Shown piece after piece: positions 1 through 7,787 of a stretch of DNA of 25,831 nt. The notes beneath the pieces are model-generated. The model saw only the letters and a list, made by a program, of their open reading frames with translations, was not told the origin of the DNA and made no database searches. The position numbers were made by a program, and so were the translations under genes. The first letter of the stretch is position 1. Each line of letters opens with the position of its first letter. The DNA is taken from contig DASYQV010000031.1 of NCBI GenBank assembly GCA_036005125.1, positions 1-25,831 on the forward strand, read 5' to 3'. The stretch comes from DASYQV01 sp036005125. Its GTDB lineage: Bacteria; Acidobacteriota; Vicinamibacteria; Vicinamibacterales; UBA2999.

Positions 1-105
1 GAAATCCCGCGCGAACTGACCGTCCGGTTGACGTCCGGCAAGAGTTGTTCGTACGCTGCAGACGGATCATTCTGCCTTTTCATCTCCCGGCGAGGAGAGA
101 TCTCA
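1..105. other. Left window edge, upstream of the small ORF
   Basis: The reading frame of the 53-codon ORF at 106 stays open through to the window edge, so a longer, 5'-truncated protein cannot be excluded. I prefer the ATG at 106 because a strong GAGGAGAG ribosome-binding site lies just upstream (about 93-100), and the residues upstream of that ATG are not obviously protein-like. No promoter is evident. Confidence 0.4.
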
Positions 106-267
106 ATGCACCGTCCGAGCGCAGAGGAGTTCGTTCAGGCGCTGCTCGAAAGGCTGGACGATCTCCCGCCGGATTTCGCTCGCCGTTTCGAGGAGGTCGT
201 GAAGAAGGAGGATGCGGACCGATCGCAGGCGATCCGCCAGCTTTTCGAGGAATTCGCGGGTGAATGA
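106..267 (+). CDS. Small acidic protein of 53 aa, coupled to the downstream Rad50-like ATPase
   Basis: I do not recognise this protein. It is short, highly charged and predicted mostly helical (it opens MHRPSAEEFVQALLERLDDL and ends FEEFAGE), with no signal peptide or membrane segment. Start choice: an ATG preceded by GAGGAGAG at about 6 bases. Its last codons overlap the GTG start of the ATPase gene by 8 bases (260-267), which indicates translational coupling, so it is probably a partner or regulator of the ATPase. ATPase-based conflict systems often have small middle components, but I see no diagnostic motif for one here. The frame is open upstream, so it could also be the tail of a longer protein. 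The coding status is supported mainly by the RBS and the overlap. Confidence 0.6.
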   Translation: MHRPSAEEFVQALLERLDDLPPDFARRFEEVVKKEDADRSQAIRQLFEEFAGE

Positions 268-2554
268 AAAGGTCCTGCGTCTCGTGATGCATGCGTTCCG
301 CGGAATCCCGGGCGAGATGACGGTGGATTTCGGGAAGGGCGAGAGCATCGTCGTCTACGGGGACAACGGCACCGGCAAGAGCACGATCGCCGATGCGTTG
401 GAGTGGTACTTCACGGGCGGAATCGAGCTGCTGTCGCATGAAGGACGCCAGCACGCGGTGCGCTACGTGGGCGGCGAACCGAATGGCGCCACCTCGGTTG
501 AGGTCGTCACGAACGGCACGCTCGGCGGAAAGGTCGTGTTCCCCGACGAGCGGAACGCCGAGACCTTCCAGGCAATCCGCCGGGAAACCTTCCTGCTCCG
601 TGGACGCACCCTTGCCGACTTCATCAACAAGACCAAAACGGAGAAGTGGAAGGCCCTCGTCGAGATCCTCGGCCTGGACGCGATCGAGAGCCTTCGGGAA
701 GATCTTCAACGGGCGCGAAACGACCTTCGCAAGATAGCCAAGGCCGCAGAGGAGGAGGTCCGATCGTACCATCGGGCGCTCGCTTCGGGATCCGAGGCGG
801 TCACCCACGACACGGTTCTCGCCAACCTCCAGCAGGTCTGCCAGATGCTGGGTGTCAATCCACCCGAATCTCTCGATGCGGTCGTGGATCCTTCCTGGCT
901 CTCCGCAGCGGTTGGCGCAAGTGCGGCTGTATCGGCGGCTTCCAGCCGCGAGGGTCTTCTGGGCGAGATCGGGACACTGAGGGCACCAGCCCTCGACCGG
1001 AGCGCGGTCGACGCGTGGAACGACCTCGTGTCCTCGGAACGGGCGCGTCTTCTGCCGCGCGCCTCGCTCGTGCGCGAGGCGAAACGCCTTTTCGAAACGG
1101 GGTCGGTCGAGCCTGGACGCTGCCCGCTCTGCGGTCAGAGAGTGGATGACAGGAATCTCGCCCGCAGAATCGAGAGCGCGCTCGTGGAAGTCATGGAAGT
1201 GTCCCTGGACCTCGAGCGGTTCCGCGACCGCGTCATCCAGCACGCGGATGACCTCGAGACGGCCCATGACAAGCGGCTCTCCATTCACAATCGCGCGCGC
1301 GTCATCGAGCTCGGGCTGCCACGGCTGCCCGAAATGGTCCATGCCGGGCTCAGAGGCAGCGTCGACGCGCTCGAGCCCGTCGACGTCGCGCCGATCGCAA
1401 GCTACCTGTCCGAAGTCCGCAAGTGGGACCGGGCGGCTGGCGCATTGGCTCGAAAGGCTTCGCCCCCTGAACCCACGACCCGCGACACGCACCTCGTCAT
1501 GCTGGCTGCTTTGTGCCAGCAGGTGAACGCGTGGCGACTGGCAGAGAAGAAGACCGCCCGGGCCCGCCGCGCGCTGGATCTTGCCGAGCGCGTCTTCGAC
1601 GCGTACCAGAAGAAGCAGAAAGAAGATCTGGCCGGCCTCTTGACGACGATCAGCAGCCGCGTTGCGCAGATCTACTCGGCGCTTCACCCGGGAGAGGACC
1701 TCGATGCGGTAAGCGTGGAACCGTGGACGGCCAAGGGGGTCGAGCTGGCAATCGAGTTCCACGGGTCACACCAGCGGCCGCCTCACGGTGTTCTCAGCGA
1801 GTCGCACCTGAACTCGCTCGCGATCGCGCTTTTCCTGGCCATGGCCGAGAGCTTCAACAAGCAGATCGGCTTCCTCCTGCTCGACGACGTCATCAACAGC
1901 TTCGACATCGAGCACCGCGGGCGACTCGCCGAGCTCCTCGCCGACGGGTTCTCCGACTGGCAGCTCATCGTGCTTACTCACGATCAGCAGTTCTTCGAAC
2001 ACCTGAGCCGCCGCGCGCCGTCCTGGCGCAAGCTCGAGTTCACGTCATGGACGTACGCCTCAGGTCCGCGGACGACGCAATATGAAACGACGAACATCCT
2101 CCGGAATGCATTGGAGCGACTCGAGAGCGGGGACGTCCACGGCGCTGCGGCCAAGGCGCGTCGCGCGCTCGAGGAACTGTTACAGGAGATCTGCGAGGCC
2201 CTGTGGGCGCCGCTCCCCTTCCGACGCGGCCAGGCGAACGACAAGCGGGAGATCGGCGAGCTTCTCAAGGGAGTCCGGCGTACGCTGAAGGAGCGGGCGA
2301 AGCTTCTGCTGGAGACGCTCGAGCCGCTCCTGATGAACCTGGAGGCCGACGTCGGGGCGACGCTCAACGTGGCAGTCCACGCAAGCCGCAGTCGTCCCGG
2401 AGCGAGCGAAGTGAAAGCCGCGCTGGAGCGCATCGCGGCGCTGGATCGGAAGTGGTCCTGCCCCGAGTGCAGGACGCGCGTCTGGCACCGGGGAACCCCC
2501 GAAGCCGCGCGCTGCAAGTGTGGCCAGACCGCGTTCCCGCCGGTTCGCGTCTGA
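260..2554 (+). CDS. RecF/Rad50-like AAA (ABC-type) ATPase with zinc hook and C-terminal zinc ribbon
   Basis: A 764-residue SMC/RecF-superfamily ATPase. From the GTG at 260: Walker A GDNGTGKST at residues 34-42; a central helical region carrying CPLCG at 288-292, placed like a Rad50 zinc hook; an LSES signature from 512; Walker B with LLLDD ending at D542-D543; and a switch histidine in VLTHD (H574). Rad50 proteins normally end soon after this point. Here about 190 more residues follow: a helical region, then a metal-binding pair CPEC (C734, C737) and CKC (C752, C754). The GTG start is chosen because AGGA lies 8 bases upstream and the preceding ORF overlaps it; the frame is open further 5' to 212 but those codons are not family-like. 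Known relatives sense or process DNA ends, and several act in phage defence. The defence role here is inference, since no nuclease partner is visible. Confidence 0.88.
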   Translation: MNEKVLRLVMHAFRGIPGEMTVDFGKGESIVVYGDNGTGKSTIADALEWYFTGGIELLSHEGRQHAVRYVGGEPNGATSVEVVTNGTLGGKVVFPDERNAETFQAIRRETFLLRGRTLADFINKTKTEKWKALVEILGLDAIESLREDLQRARNDLRKIAKAAEEEVRSYHRALASGSEAVTHDTVLANLQQVCQMLGVNPPESLDAVVDPSWLSAAVGASAAVSAASSREGLLGEIGTLRAPALDRSAVDAWNDLVSSERARLLPRASLVREAKRLFETGSVEPGRCPLCGQRVDDRNLARRIESALVEVMEVSLDLERFRDRVIQHADDLETAHDKRLSIHNRARVIELGLPRLPEMVHAGLRGSVDALEPVDVAPIASYLSEVRKWDRAAGALARKASPPEPTTRDTHLVMLAALCQQVNAWRLAEKKTARARRALDLAERVFDAYQKKQKEDLAGLLTTISSRVAQIYSALHPGEDLDAVSVEPWTAKGVELAIEFHGSHQRPPHGVLSESHLNSLAIALFLAMAESFNKQIGFLLLDDVINSFDIEHRGRLAELLADGFSDWQLIVLTHDQQFFEHLSRRAPSWRKLEFTSWTYASGPRTTQYETTNILRNALERLESGDVHGAAAKARRALEELLQEICEALWAPLPFRRGQANDKREIGELLKGVRRTLKERAKLLLETLEPLLMNLEADVGATLNVAVHASRSRPGASEVKAALERIAALDRKWSCPECRTRVWHRGTPEAARCKCGQTAFPPVRV

Positions 2555-2609
2555 GAACCGACGAAGTTGACGCCTCGCCGAAGCGCGAGGGAGCCAAGGC
2601 GGGCTCATC

Positions 2610-4889
2610 GTGATCGGCAGACAACTCGGTCACTACGTCGTCCTGTCAGAGCTCGGAAGCGGTGGCATGGGAGACGTGTACGTTGCCCGCGACATGCGGC
2701 TCGACCGGCGGGTGGCGCTCAAGATTCCCCGTCGTGAAGTGTCCGCGTCGGTCGATCGTCTCGCGCTGTTTCAGCGGGAAGCCAGGGCCGCGGCCGCCCT
2801 CAATCATCCGGCCATCGTCACGCTCTATTCCGTGGAGGAAGCTGACGGCCTCGTCTTCATTACCATGGAGCTCGTCCGGGGCCGGAGCCTGCGCGAGCTC
2901 CTGAGCGAGGGTGCTCCGCTTGCGCTGCCGAGAACGCTCGCCTTTGCCTCTCAGATTGCCGAGGGCCTTGCGTGCGCTCATGCTTCCGGAGTCCTGCACC
3001 GCGACTTGAAGCCCGGCAACGTCATGATTACCGAAGACGATCGGGTCAAGATCGTCGACTTCGGAGTCGCGAAGTTCTTCGGGCCCGACTCCATGTGGGA
3101 CGCGCACGGAGCGACTGCGACGAGGGAGAGATCGAGCGCCGGAACGATTGTCGGCACGGTCGGCTACATGTCTCCCGAACAGGCGCTCGGAAAGACGCTC
3201 GACGCCCGCACCGATCTTTTCGCTCTGGGAGTGATGCTCTATGAGATGGCGACGGGGAGAGCTCCGTTCGAGGGTGACACGCCGGCGATGGTCTTCGATC
3301 GACTCCTGAACCGGCAGCCCCCGTCGCCCCTGATCCTGAACCCGGCGTTGCCCGCACCGCTCGCGACGGTCATCGGCAAAGCGCTCGAGAAGGACCCGGA
3401 GCGACGTCATCGGTCCGCCACCGAGTTCCTCCAGGAACTGAGGGGCATCGATTCCTCTTACGCTCCGACGACCGCAGTGAGAGTCCCGGAGGACGGCAGA
3501 ACGCCATCTTCGATTGTCGTGCTCCCATTCCTGGATATGAGCCCGGCCCGGGATCAGGAGTATTTCTGTCATGGGATCGCGGAGGAGATCATCAATACGC
3601 TGACGAGAGTTCCCGGCCTGCGCGTGATTTCACGCACATCGGCGTTTGCGTTTCAGGGCAGAGACCTCGAGGTCACCGAGATCGGCAGAAGATTGGGAGT
3701 TGGAATGGCTCTCGAGGGCAGCGTTCGCCGCGCGGGCGACCGTGTGCGCGTGACGGCGCAGCTCGTCAACGCCGGGGACGGCTATCAGCTCTGGTCCAAG
3801 CGTTTCGATCGCGAGCTCGCGGACGTGTTTGCGATTCAGGATGAGATCGCCACGACCGTCGTGAACGAGCTCCGGATCGGGCTCGTCGGCCATCCGCCCC
3901 AGAAACGGCCGTCGTTCGACGTCGCGGCCCACGACGCGTATCTGAAGGGCATGTACGCCCTGAACAAATGGACGAGTGACTCGATGCGGCGCGCTATCGC
4001 CAGCTTTCGCGAAGCCATCGGTCAGGATTCCAGCTTCGCGCCTGCCTACGCCGCCCTCGCCGAGGGGCTCGTCTGGTTTTATTCCGGGCTGGGCGTGCTT
4101 TCAGCGACCGACAGTGTGCCGCAGGCTCGATGGGCCGTCGAGAAAGCCCTGGAGCTCGACCCGACCCTCGCCGATGCGCACAAGGTTCGCGCCCTGATTG
4201 CCATGAACCACGACTGGGATCGAAGGGGAGCGGAGGAGGCGCTCGCCCGTGCCCTCGAGCTCGGCCCGGGTTCGGCGGCGGCGCATCTCTGGAATGCGTG
4301 GCGGCTCGCGCTTCTCGAAAGGCGGCACGACCAGGCCCTCGTCGAGCTCGAAGAGGCCGAGCGATTGGACCCTCTGGACCTCCAGCTGAAAACGCAGATC
4401 GGATACGTCCACTATTTCCACCACGATCTCGATCGAGCCACGGAGCAGTTCGAACGGGTCCTCGCGCTGGAGCCTTCGTTCGCCTTCGCGCACTATGCGC
4501 TCGGTGATGTCTGCACGCAAAGGCGGGAGTACGACCGAGCAGTGGCGGAGTTCAGCCAGGCGATCGAGCTGGGAGGCCGGTTGGTGAACCACATAGGCGT
4601 GCTTGGCTATGTCTTCGGCCGCTCGGGAAACCGCGACCGCGCGAAAGAACATCTCGGGGAACTTCTGGCGCGGGCCGAGCACGGCTACGTGTCCGCGATG
4701 TGGATCGCCCTCGTCCATCTCGGTCTTGGAGATCTCGAGGCCCTCTTCCACTGGCTGGACCGCGCCTTCGACGAACGGGACGGCTCTTTGATTCTCGTCA
4801 CGGCCGCACTCGAATTCGATCCGGTTCGCGAGGACGCCAGATTCAGGTCGCTCCTGGGAAGGATGAGGCTTGGACACCTGGCGTCCTGA
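2610..4889 (+). CDS. Ser/Thr protein kinase with TolB-like and TPR regions
   Basis: 759 residues from a GTG start with an AAGGCGGG-type RBS. The N-terminal Hanks-type kinase is complete: glycine loop GSGGMG at 16-21, VALK lysine K38, catalytic HRDLKPGN (HRD 130-132), DFG 150-152, and an activation segment ending in GYMSPEQ. A TolB-N-like/adenylate-cyclase-associated module follows at roughly 300-425 (SSIVVLPFLDMS, then ALEGSVRRAGDRVRVTAQL and QLWSKRFDRE). The remaining ~330 residues are TPR-like helical repeats (for example FAPAYAALAEGLVWF and FAFAHYALGDVC). No hydrophobic membrane segment is visible between kinase and TolB regions, so it is probably cytosolic. This architecture is typical of large kinase families in Acidobacteriota. 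It starts 55 bases after the ATPase gene and could be co-transcribed with it, but such kinases are common enough that the pairing may be chance. Confidence 0.93.
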   Translation: MIGRQLGHYVVLSELGSGGMGDVYVARDMRLDRRVALKIPRREVSASVDRLALFQREARAAAALNHPAIVTLYSVEEADGLVFITMELVRGRSLRELLSEGAPLALPRTLAFASQIAEGLACAHASGVLHRDLKPGNVMITEDDRVKIVDFGVAKFFGPDSMWDAHGATATRERSSAGTIVGTVGYMSPEQALGKTLDARTDLFALGVMLYEMATGRAPFEGDTPAMVFDRLLNRQPPSPLILNPALPAPLATVIGKALEKDPERRHRSATEFLQELRGIDSSYAPTTAVRVPEDGRTPSSIVVLPFLDMSPARDQEYFCHGIAEEIINTLTRVPGLRVISRTSAFAFQGRDLEVTEIGRRLGVGMALEGSVRRAGDRVRVTAQLVNAGDGYQLWSKRFDRELADVFAIQDEIATTVVNELRIGLVGHPPQKRPSFDVAAHDAYLKGMYALNKWTSDSMRRAIASFREAIGQDSSFAPAYAALAEGLVWFYSGLGVLSATDSVPQARWAVEKALELDPTLADAHKVRALIAMNHDWDRRGAEEALARALELGPGSAAAHLWNAWRLALLERRHDQALVELEEAERLDPLDLQLKTQIGYVHYFHHDLDRATEQFERVLALEPSFAFAHYALGDVCTQRREYDRAVAEFSQAIELGGRLVNHIGVLGYVFGRSGNRDRAKEHLGELLARAEHGYVSAMWIALVHLGLGDLEALFHWLDRAFDERDGSLILVTAALEFDPVREDARFRSLLGRMRLGHLAS

Positions 4890-5029
4890 ATCTCGTACTC
4901 GGCCACGATCCTGTACGGGATCCCGCGCTCCGAGCAGAAGCCGCGAATTTCCTCGAGGTTCATGTAATTCAACTCTTCAAGGAGCCGCGCTTGCCCACTC
5001 TTGGTGAGGTGCGATAGGAAGTTCGGCAT
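4888..5029 (-). pseudogene. 5' fragment of a small protein gene, truncated against the kinase 3' end
   Basis: On the minus strand an ATG at 5029, with AAAGG about 7 bases upstream, opens a protein-like N terminus (MPNFLSHLTKSGQARLLEEL, then NYMNLEEIRGFCSERGIPYR). Its helical pattern vaguely recalls small SAP-type DNA-binding domains. After about 46 residues the frame enters the antisense of the kinase gene, where the residues become arginine/serine-rich and unlike a protein. It stays open to about 4685 only because that antisense strand lacks stops. I read it as a gene beginning cut by a rearrangement at the kinase stop codon. The alternative, a genuine 114-residue antisense-overlapping protein, is less likely. 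Confidence 0.45.
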
Positions 5030-5470
5030 CCGAAACCTTTCACGTGGCCGACCTGCGCCGCCAGCGCGTCGCCAGTTTCACGATGGCGCACTTGCCGTCG
5101 CTCTTCGCTGCCCCGAGCCCTTGTCCGCGTTCACGTCGTCTGTCGGATGATGCCGTTTCGGAATTCCGTTGACGATAGCGCTGGCGGCGCTGCATCGTCA
5201 GGTGCTCGTCGGTTACGATGGCGTGAAGGCACCGGCAGTGTCGTTCGAACTGTATATCGACGTGATCCTGACGCGGGACATCCAGGAGTCTGACCTGCGT
5301 ACGGACGATGTTGAGACGGTCGTCGAGTGCCATACGGTTGTGGGCGCTGACAAAGGCTACTCGGTCGAGCGACCATCAGCTTCTATCAGGAAGTGTTCGA
5401 CGAACGCGGAAAGCTGCGAGAGATCCATCGCAAGTACCCTGTCGATCTCGGTCATCAGCGAGTCGAGGAT
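5030..5470. other. No intact gene; frame-broken coding-like sequence
   Basis: No complete gene is convincing here. Two plus-strand stretches look protein-like in different frames. About 5169-5370 has SFELYIDVILTRDIQESDL. About 5372-5470 has TISFYQEVFDERGKLREI followed by HRKYPVDLGHQ, in the frame that later becomes the antitoxin; a stop at 5348 closes that frame upstream. They could be pieces of one decayed gene with a frameshift near 5370. I cannot name the family. Confidence 0.35.
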
Positions 5471-5485
5471 GCTATCATTGATAGC
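5471..5485. promoter_or_regulatory. Perfect palindrome directly before the antitoxin start: likely autoregulatory operator
   Basis: GCTATCA-T-TGATAGC is a perfect 7+1+7 inverted repeat whose last base touches the ATG at 5486. It contains a -10-like TATCAT at 5473-5478. Ribbon-helix-helix antitoxins of the FitA type bind inverted repeats in their own promoter, so this is the expected kind of site. No clear -35 was found. Confidence 0.6.
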
Positions 5486-5722
5486 ATGGCTCAGTTGATC
5501 GTGCGCAATCTGGATGAGGAGATCGTGACACGGCTGCGCCAGCGCGCCGCGAAGCATCGCCGATCGACGGAGGCGGAACATCGCGAGATCCTGCGCGAGG
5601 TCCTGCTGCCACCGCGAAGTCGATCCTCGCTGAAAGAACATCTCTTGGCGATGCCCGACGCCGGCACCGATCGCGACTTCGAACGTCCGCCCGATCGGCC
5701 GCGCAAGCGCGTCAAGCTGTGA
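5486..5722 (+). CDS. FitA-like ribbon-helix-helix antitoxin
   Basis: 78 residues. The N terminus (MAQLIVRNLDEEIVTRLRQR) has the beta-strand then helix pattern of FitA/Arc-type ribbon-helix-helix DNA-binding domains. The following AAKHRRSTEAEHREILREVL is the second helix region typical of FitA/StbC antitoxins. The basic, proline-rich tail (FERPPDRPRKRVKL) is likely the toxin-binding segment. Its role is to neutralise the adjacent PIN toxin and repress the operon with it. Start choice: the frame is open about 90 bases further upstream, but family length and the palindrome favour 5486. There is no Shine-Dalgarno within 12 bases of that ATG (the nearest GAGGA is 17 bases away), so a leaderless transcript is possible. 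The stop overlaps the toxin start by 4 bases (GTGA). Confidence 0.9.
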   Translation: MAQLIVRNLDEEIVTRLRQRAAKHRRSTEAEHREILREVLLPPRSRSSLKEHLLAMPDAGTDRDFERPPDRPRKRVKL

Positions 5723-6132
5723 GCTATTTGCTGGACAGCAATATCGTGTCCGAGCTGCGCAAGCGGGAGCGTGCTGATGCAGGCGTTCGGCAGTGGTTCG
5801 CTGGCGTCGATGATAGTGAGTTGTTTCTGAGTGTGCTCACGGTCGGAGAACTCCGCCGTGGTATCGAGTCGATTCATCGTCGCGACCGGACGCGAGCACT
5901 CGTGTTGAATCGATGGTTTCACGCCCTGGTCACGCAGTACGAGGCGAGAATCCTGCTCGTGGATCAGAAGGTGGCGGAAGAGTGGGGCCGGATGAACGCG
6001 CTGGCGACACTCCCCGCCATCGACAGCCTGCTGGCCGCCACCGCCCACGTGCATGGTCTGACCTTCGTGACGCGCAACACGAAGGACGTCGCGCGAACCG
6101 GCGTGCCGTGCCTCAACCCGTTTCAACAATGA
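5719..6132 (+). CDS. PIN-domain ribonuclease toxin, FitB/VapC family
   Basis: 137 residues, the full family length. The PIN acidic residues are in place: D6 in LLDSNIVSE, E44 in TVGELRRGIE, D102 in PAIDSLLAATA, and D123 in FVTRNTKDVA; the C terminus has the family-typical LNPF. FitB/VapC toxins are Mg2+-dependent RNases held inactive by the cognate antitoxin. The GTG start overlaps the antitoxin stop by 4 bases, giving a classical coupled type II toxin-antitoxin operon. No frameshift or missing catalytic residue is seen, so the module appears functional. It sits amid broken gene pieces, which fits a mobile or recently inserted module. Confidence 0.94.
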   Translation: MSYLLDSNIVSELRKRERADAGVRQWFAGVDDSELFLSVLTVGELRRGIESIHRRDRTRALVLNRWFHALVTQYEARILLVDQKVAEEWGRMNALATLPAIDSLLAATAHVHGLTFVTRNTKDVARTGVPCLNPFQQ

Positions 6133-6447
6133 CCTGTCGTCGATGATGAGACGAGCGTCGCCTGCGAGATAGACAGGCCGATTACGCCAAACCGACGGAT
6201 CGGAGCCCAGCGATCTGTCTCAGCCAGAACAAGATTTGGTTCGAACTGGCACCCGTCTGGTCCACGCCAGGATGCCCTCTACGTCCATTTCCTCGAGCTC
6301 GCAGGAGTGCCGGTCCATCTGGGCGAGCGCGAGCTCCTCGCGCAGCTTGTCGCGGTGGTTCGAATTGGGCCTCGTCTGGTACGCCACCCTATTCGCCCTA
6401 GATCGGCTCTTTTTGGATCTTGTTGTCGAGCCAAGAAGCCGCGGACT
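6133..6447. other. 315-base stretch without a convincing gene; imperfect direct repeat
   Basis: Between the toxin stop and the 3' end of the SGNH hydrolase I find no gene with start, RBS and family-like sequence. Several frames are open but only because of base composition. An imperfect direct repeat is present: 6237-6269 and 6356-6386 both start TGGTTCGAA and share CGTCTGGT and ACGCCA, with two small gaps. The copies lie in different reading frames (both encode WFEL at their start), which suggests decayed duplicated sequence. No terminator with a T-tract is seen. Confidence 0.4.
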
Positions 6448-7740
6448 TTATCGAGCGGTGCGTCGGGTCTTCAATCCCTCCGCGATCAGGGCCAGATCGA
6501 GCCCTTCCGCCATAGCCTGGTACCCAGCGTCAGAGGGGTGGAGGTGATCGCCTGAGTCGAAGCGCGGCAGCATCTTCGTCGGCTGACTCGGATCGCGAAT
6601 CACCGCATCGAAGTCGACGATGCCATCGTATTCCTTGCTGGTGCGCAACCACTGGTTGAATGCCTGACGGATCGTCTCGCCCTCTGGCGTCCAGTACCCG
6701 GGAAAGGTCGTTCCTTCGTACGGCAGCAGGGTTGCCGCGAAAATCCTGAGCCCGCGTGAGCGCGCCCGTGCGATCAGCTGGCGATGACCCGCAACGAGCT
6801 CAGCGGTCGTCGGACGCGGACCGTCCATGAACAAAGCCCCGATCCCCAAATCGTTGACGCCCTCCAGGACGATGACGTGCGTCACGCCAGCCTGCGCGAG
6901 CACATCCCGATCGAACCGCGCCAGCGCGCTGACGCCTGCGCCGTCCATCAGGACACGATTGCCGTCGATGCCGAGGTTGAGGACACCGACCCTTCCACCT
7001 GCCGCCGACAGGCGCCTCGCGAGATGGTCGGGCCACCGGTTGTTGGTGTCGGGCGTGGAGTTGAATCCGTCCGTGATCGAATCACCCAGCGCGACGATGG
7101 CGCCGGCGCGGTCCGGTGCGACGACATCGACTCGCGCGATGAAGAACCACGCAGACGTGGTGGTCGCGCCAGGCAGTTCCCTGCTGCCGAGGTGATTGCC
7201 TGTGGAGGAGAGATAGTTCGTCTGTCGCGCGCCGCTATGAACCGTGAGCGGCGACGACGTCGCACGCGTGTCGCCAGGGAAATAGATGTCGATCGCGACG
7301 TCCCCGAGCGCGGGCACAGCAAGGTTGACGCCGTCGCTGACGAGCAGCGCGCCCGGTGGAATGGTGGTCGTCTGTGCGCCGCCGAACGTCAGCGGACGAT
7401 TCGAGCCGGCAACGATCGCGCCGCCCTTCTCCCGCAGGGCGACATGCGCACCACCGATGGCCAGCGGCCGCGTGCCAAACGCATTGGTCAGCACCACGCG
7501 AACGCGCTGGCCTCCGATGCTCGTGTGCACGATCTGTCGAAGCGTCTGGTTGTTGATGCTGGTCGACACCGCCCCCAGGGCCTGCGGCTGGCCCGGCGCC
7601 GGTGGTTGTGATGAAGCTGCGACGGGTGCCGTCGCCCACGTACCCACCCAGTGCTCGGGCGCCGCTGCCTGGGCGGAGAGAAGTGCTCCAAGAACGACGA
7701 GATTTACGAGAACAGAGATCGCGGAGAGTTTTCGCTTCAT
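6448..7740 (-). CDS. Secreted SGNH/GDSL-family hydrolase
   Basis: 430 residues from the ATG at 7740, preceded by AAGGAG at 5 bases; the longer in-frame start at 7791 would add 17 residues before the signal peptide and is rejected. A signal peptide covers roughly residues 1-25 (hydrophobic VLVNLVVLGALLSAQAA). Residues ~30-205 are a beta-rich N-terminal domain. The SGNH blocks follow: block I LGDSITDG with catalytic S221, block II glycine in GIDGNR (~260), block III EGVND at 293-297, and block V GDHLHPS with D398 and H401. The fold hydrolyses ester bonds, often acetyl or acyl groups on carbohydrates; the exact substrate cannot be deduced. It is transcribed divergently from the metallo-beta-lactamase-like gene, with 186 bases between. 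Confidence 0.92.
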   Translation of the reverse strand: MKRKLSAISVLVNLVVLGALLSAQAAAPEHWVGTWATAPVAASSQPPAPGQPQALGAVSTSINNQTLRQIVHTSIGGQRVRVVLTNAFGTRPLAIGGAHVALREKGGAIVAGSNRPLTFGGAQTTTIPPGALLVSDGVNLAVPALGDVAIDIYFPGDTRATSSPLTVHSGARQTNYLSSTGNHLGSRELPGATTTSAWFFIARVDVVAPDRAGAIVALGDSITDGFNSTPDTNNRWPDHLARRLSAAGGRVGVLNLGIDGNRVLMDGAGVSALARFDRDVLAQAGVTHVIVLEGVNDLGIGALFMDGPRPTTAELVAGHRQLIARARSRGLRIFAATLLPYEGTTFPGYWTPEGETIRQAFNQWLRTSKEYDGIVDFDAVIRDPSQPTKMLPRFDSGDHLHPSDAGYQAMAEGLDLALIAEGLKTRRTAR

Positions 7741-7773
7741 CACTTCTCCTTCACGCTCGATGGAGGGCGAGGG

Positions 7774-7787
7774 CCGGCTGAAGCCGG
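7774..7787. repeat. Short inverted repeat in the SGNH leader, possibly REP-like
   Basis: CCGGCT-GA-AGCCGG is a perfect 6-base-arm palindrome 33 bases upstream of the SGNH start codon. It could form a hairpin in the mRNA leader or be one copy of a dispersed genomic repeat. Only one copy was noticed in this window, so its repeat nature is unproven. Confidence 0.3.

Noticed and set aside
80..1762. Long minus-strand ORF of 560 codons opposite the ATPase gene
   Set aside because: It is antisense to a gene with full Walker motifs, is rich in Arg/Asp/His of the kind produced by reading GC-rich codons backwards, and contains no family-like segment.
5169..5370. Faint resemblance of the first remnant to FolB-type dihydroneopterin aldolase
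   Set aside because: The GYDGV and SFELYIDV similarity is short and could be chance; no catalytic residues can be assigned, so no name is given.
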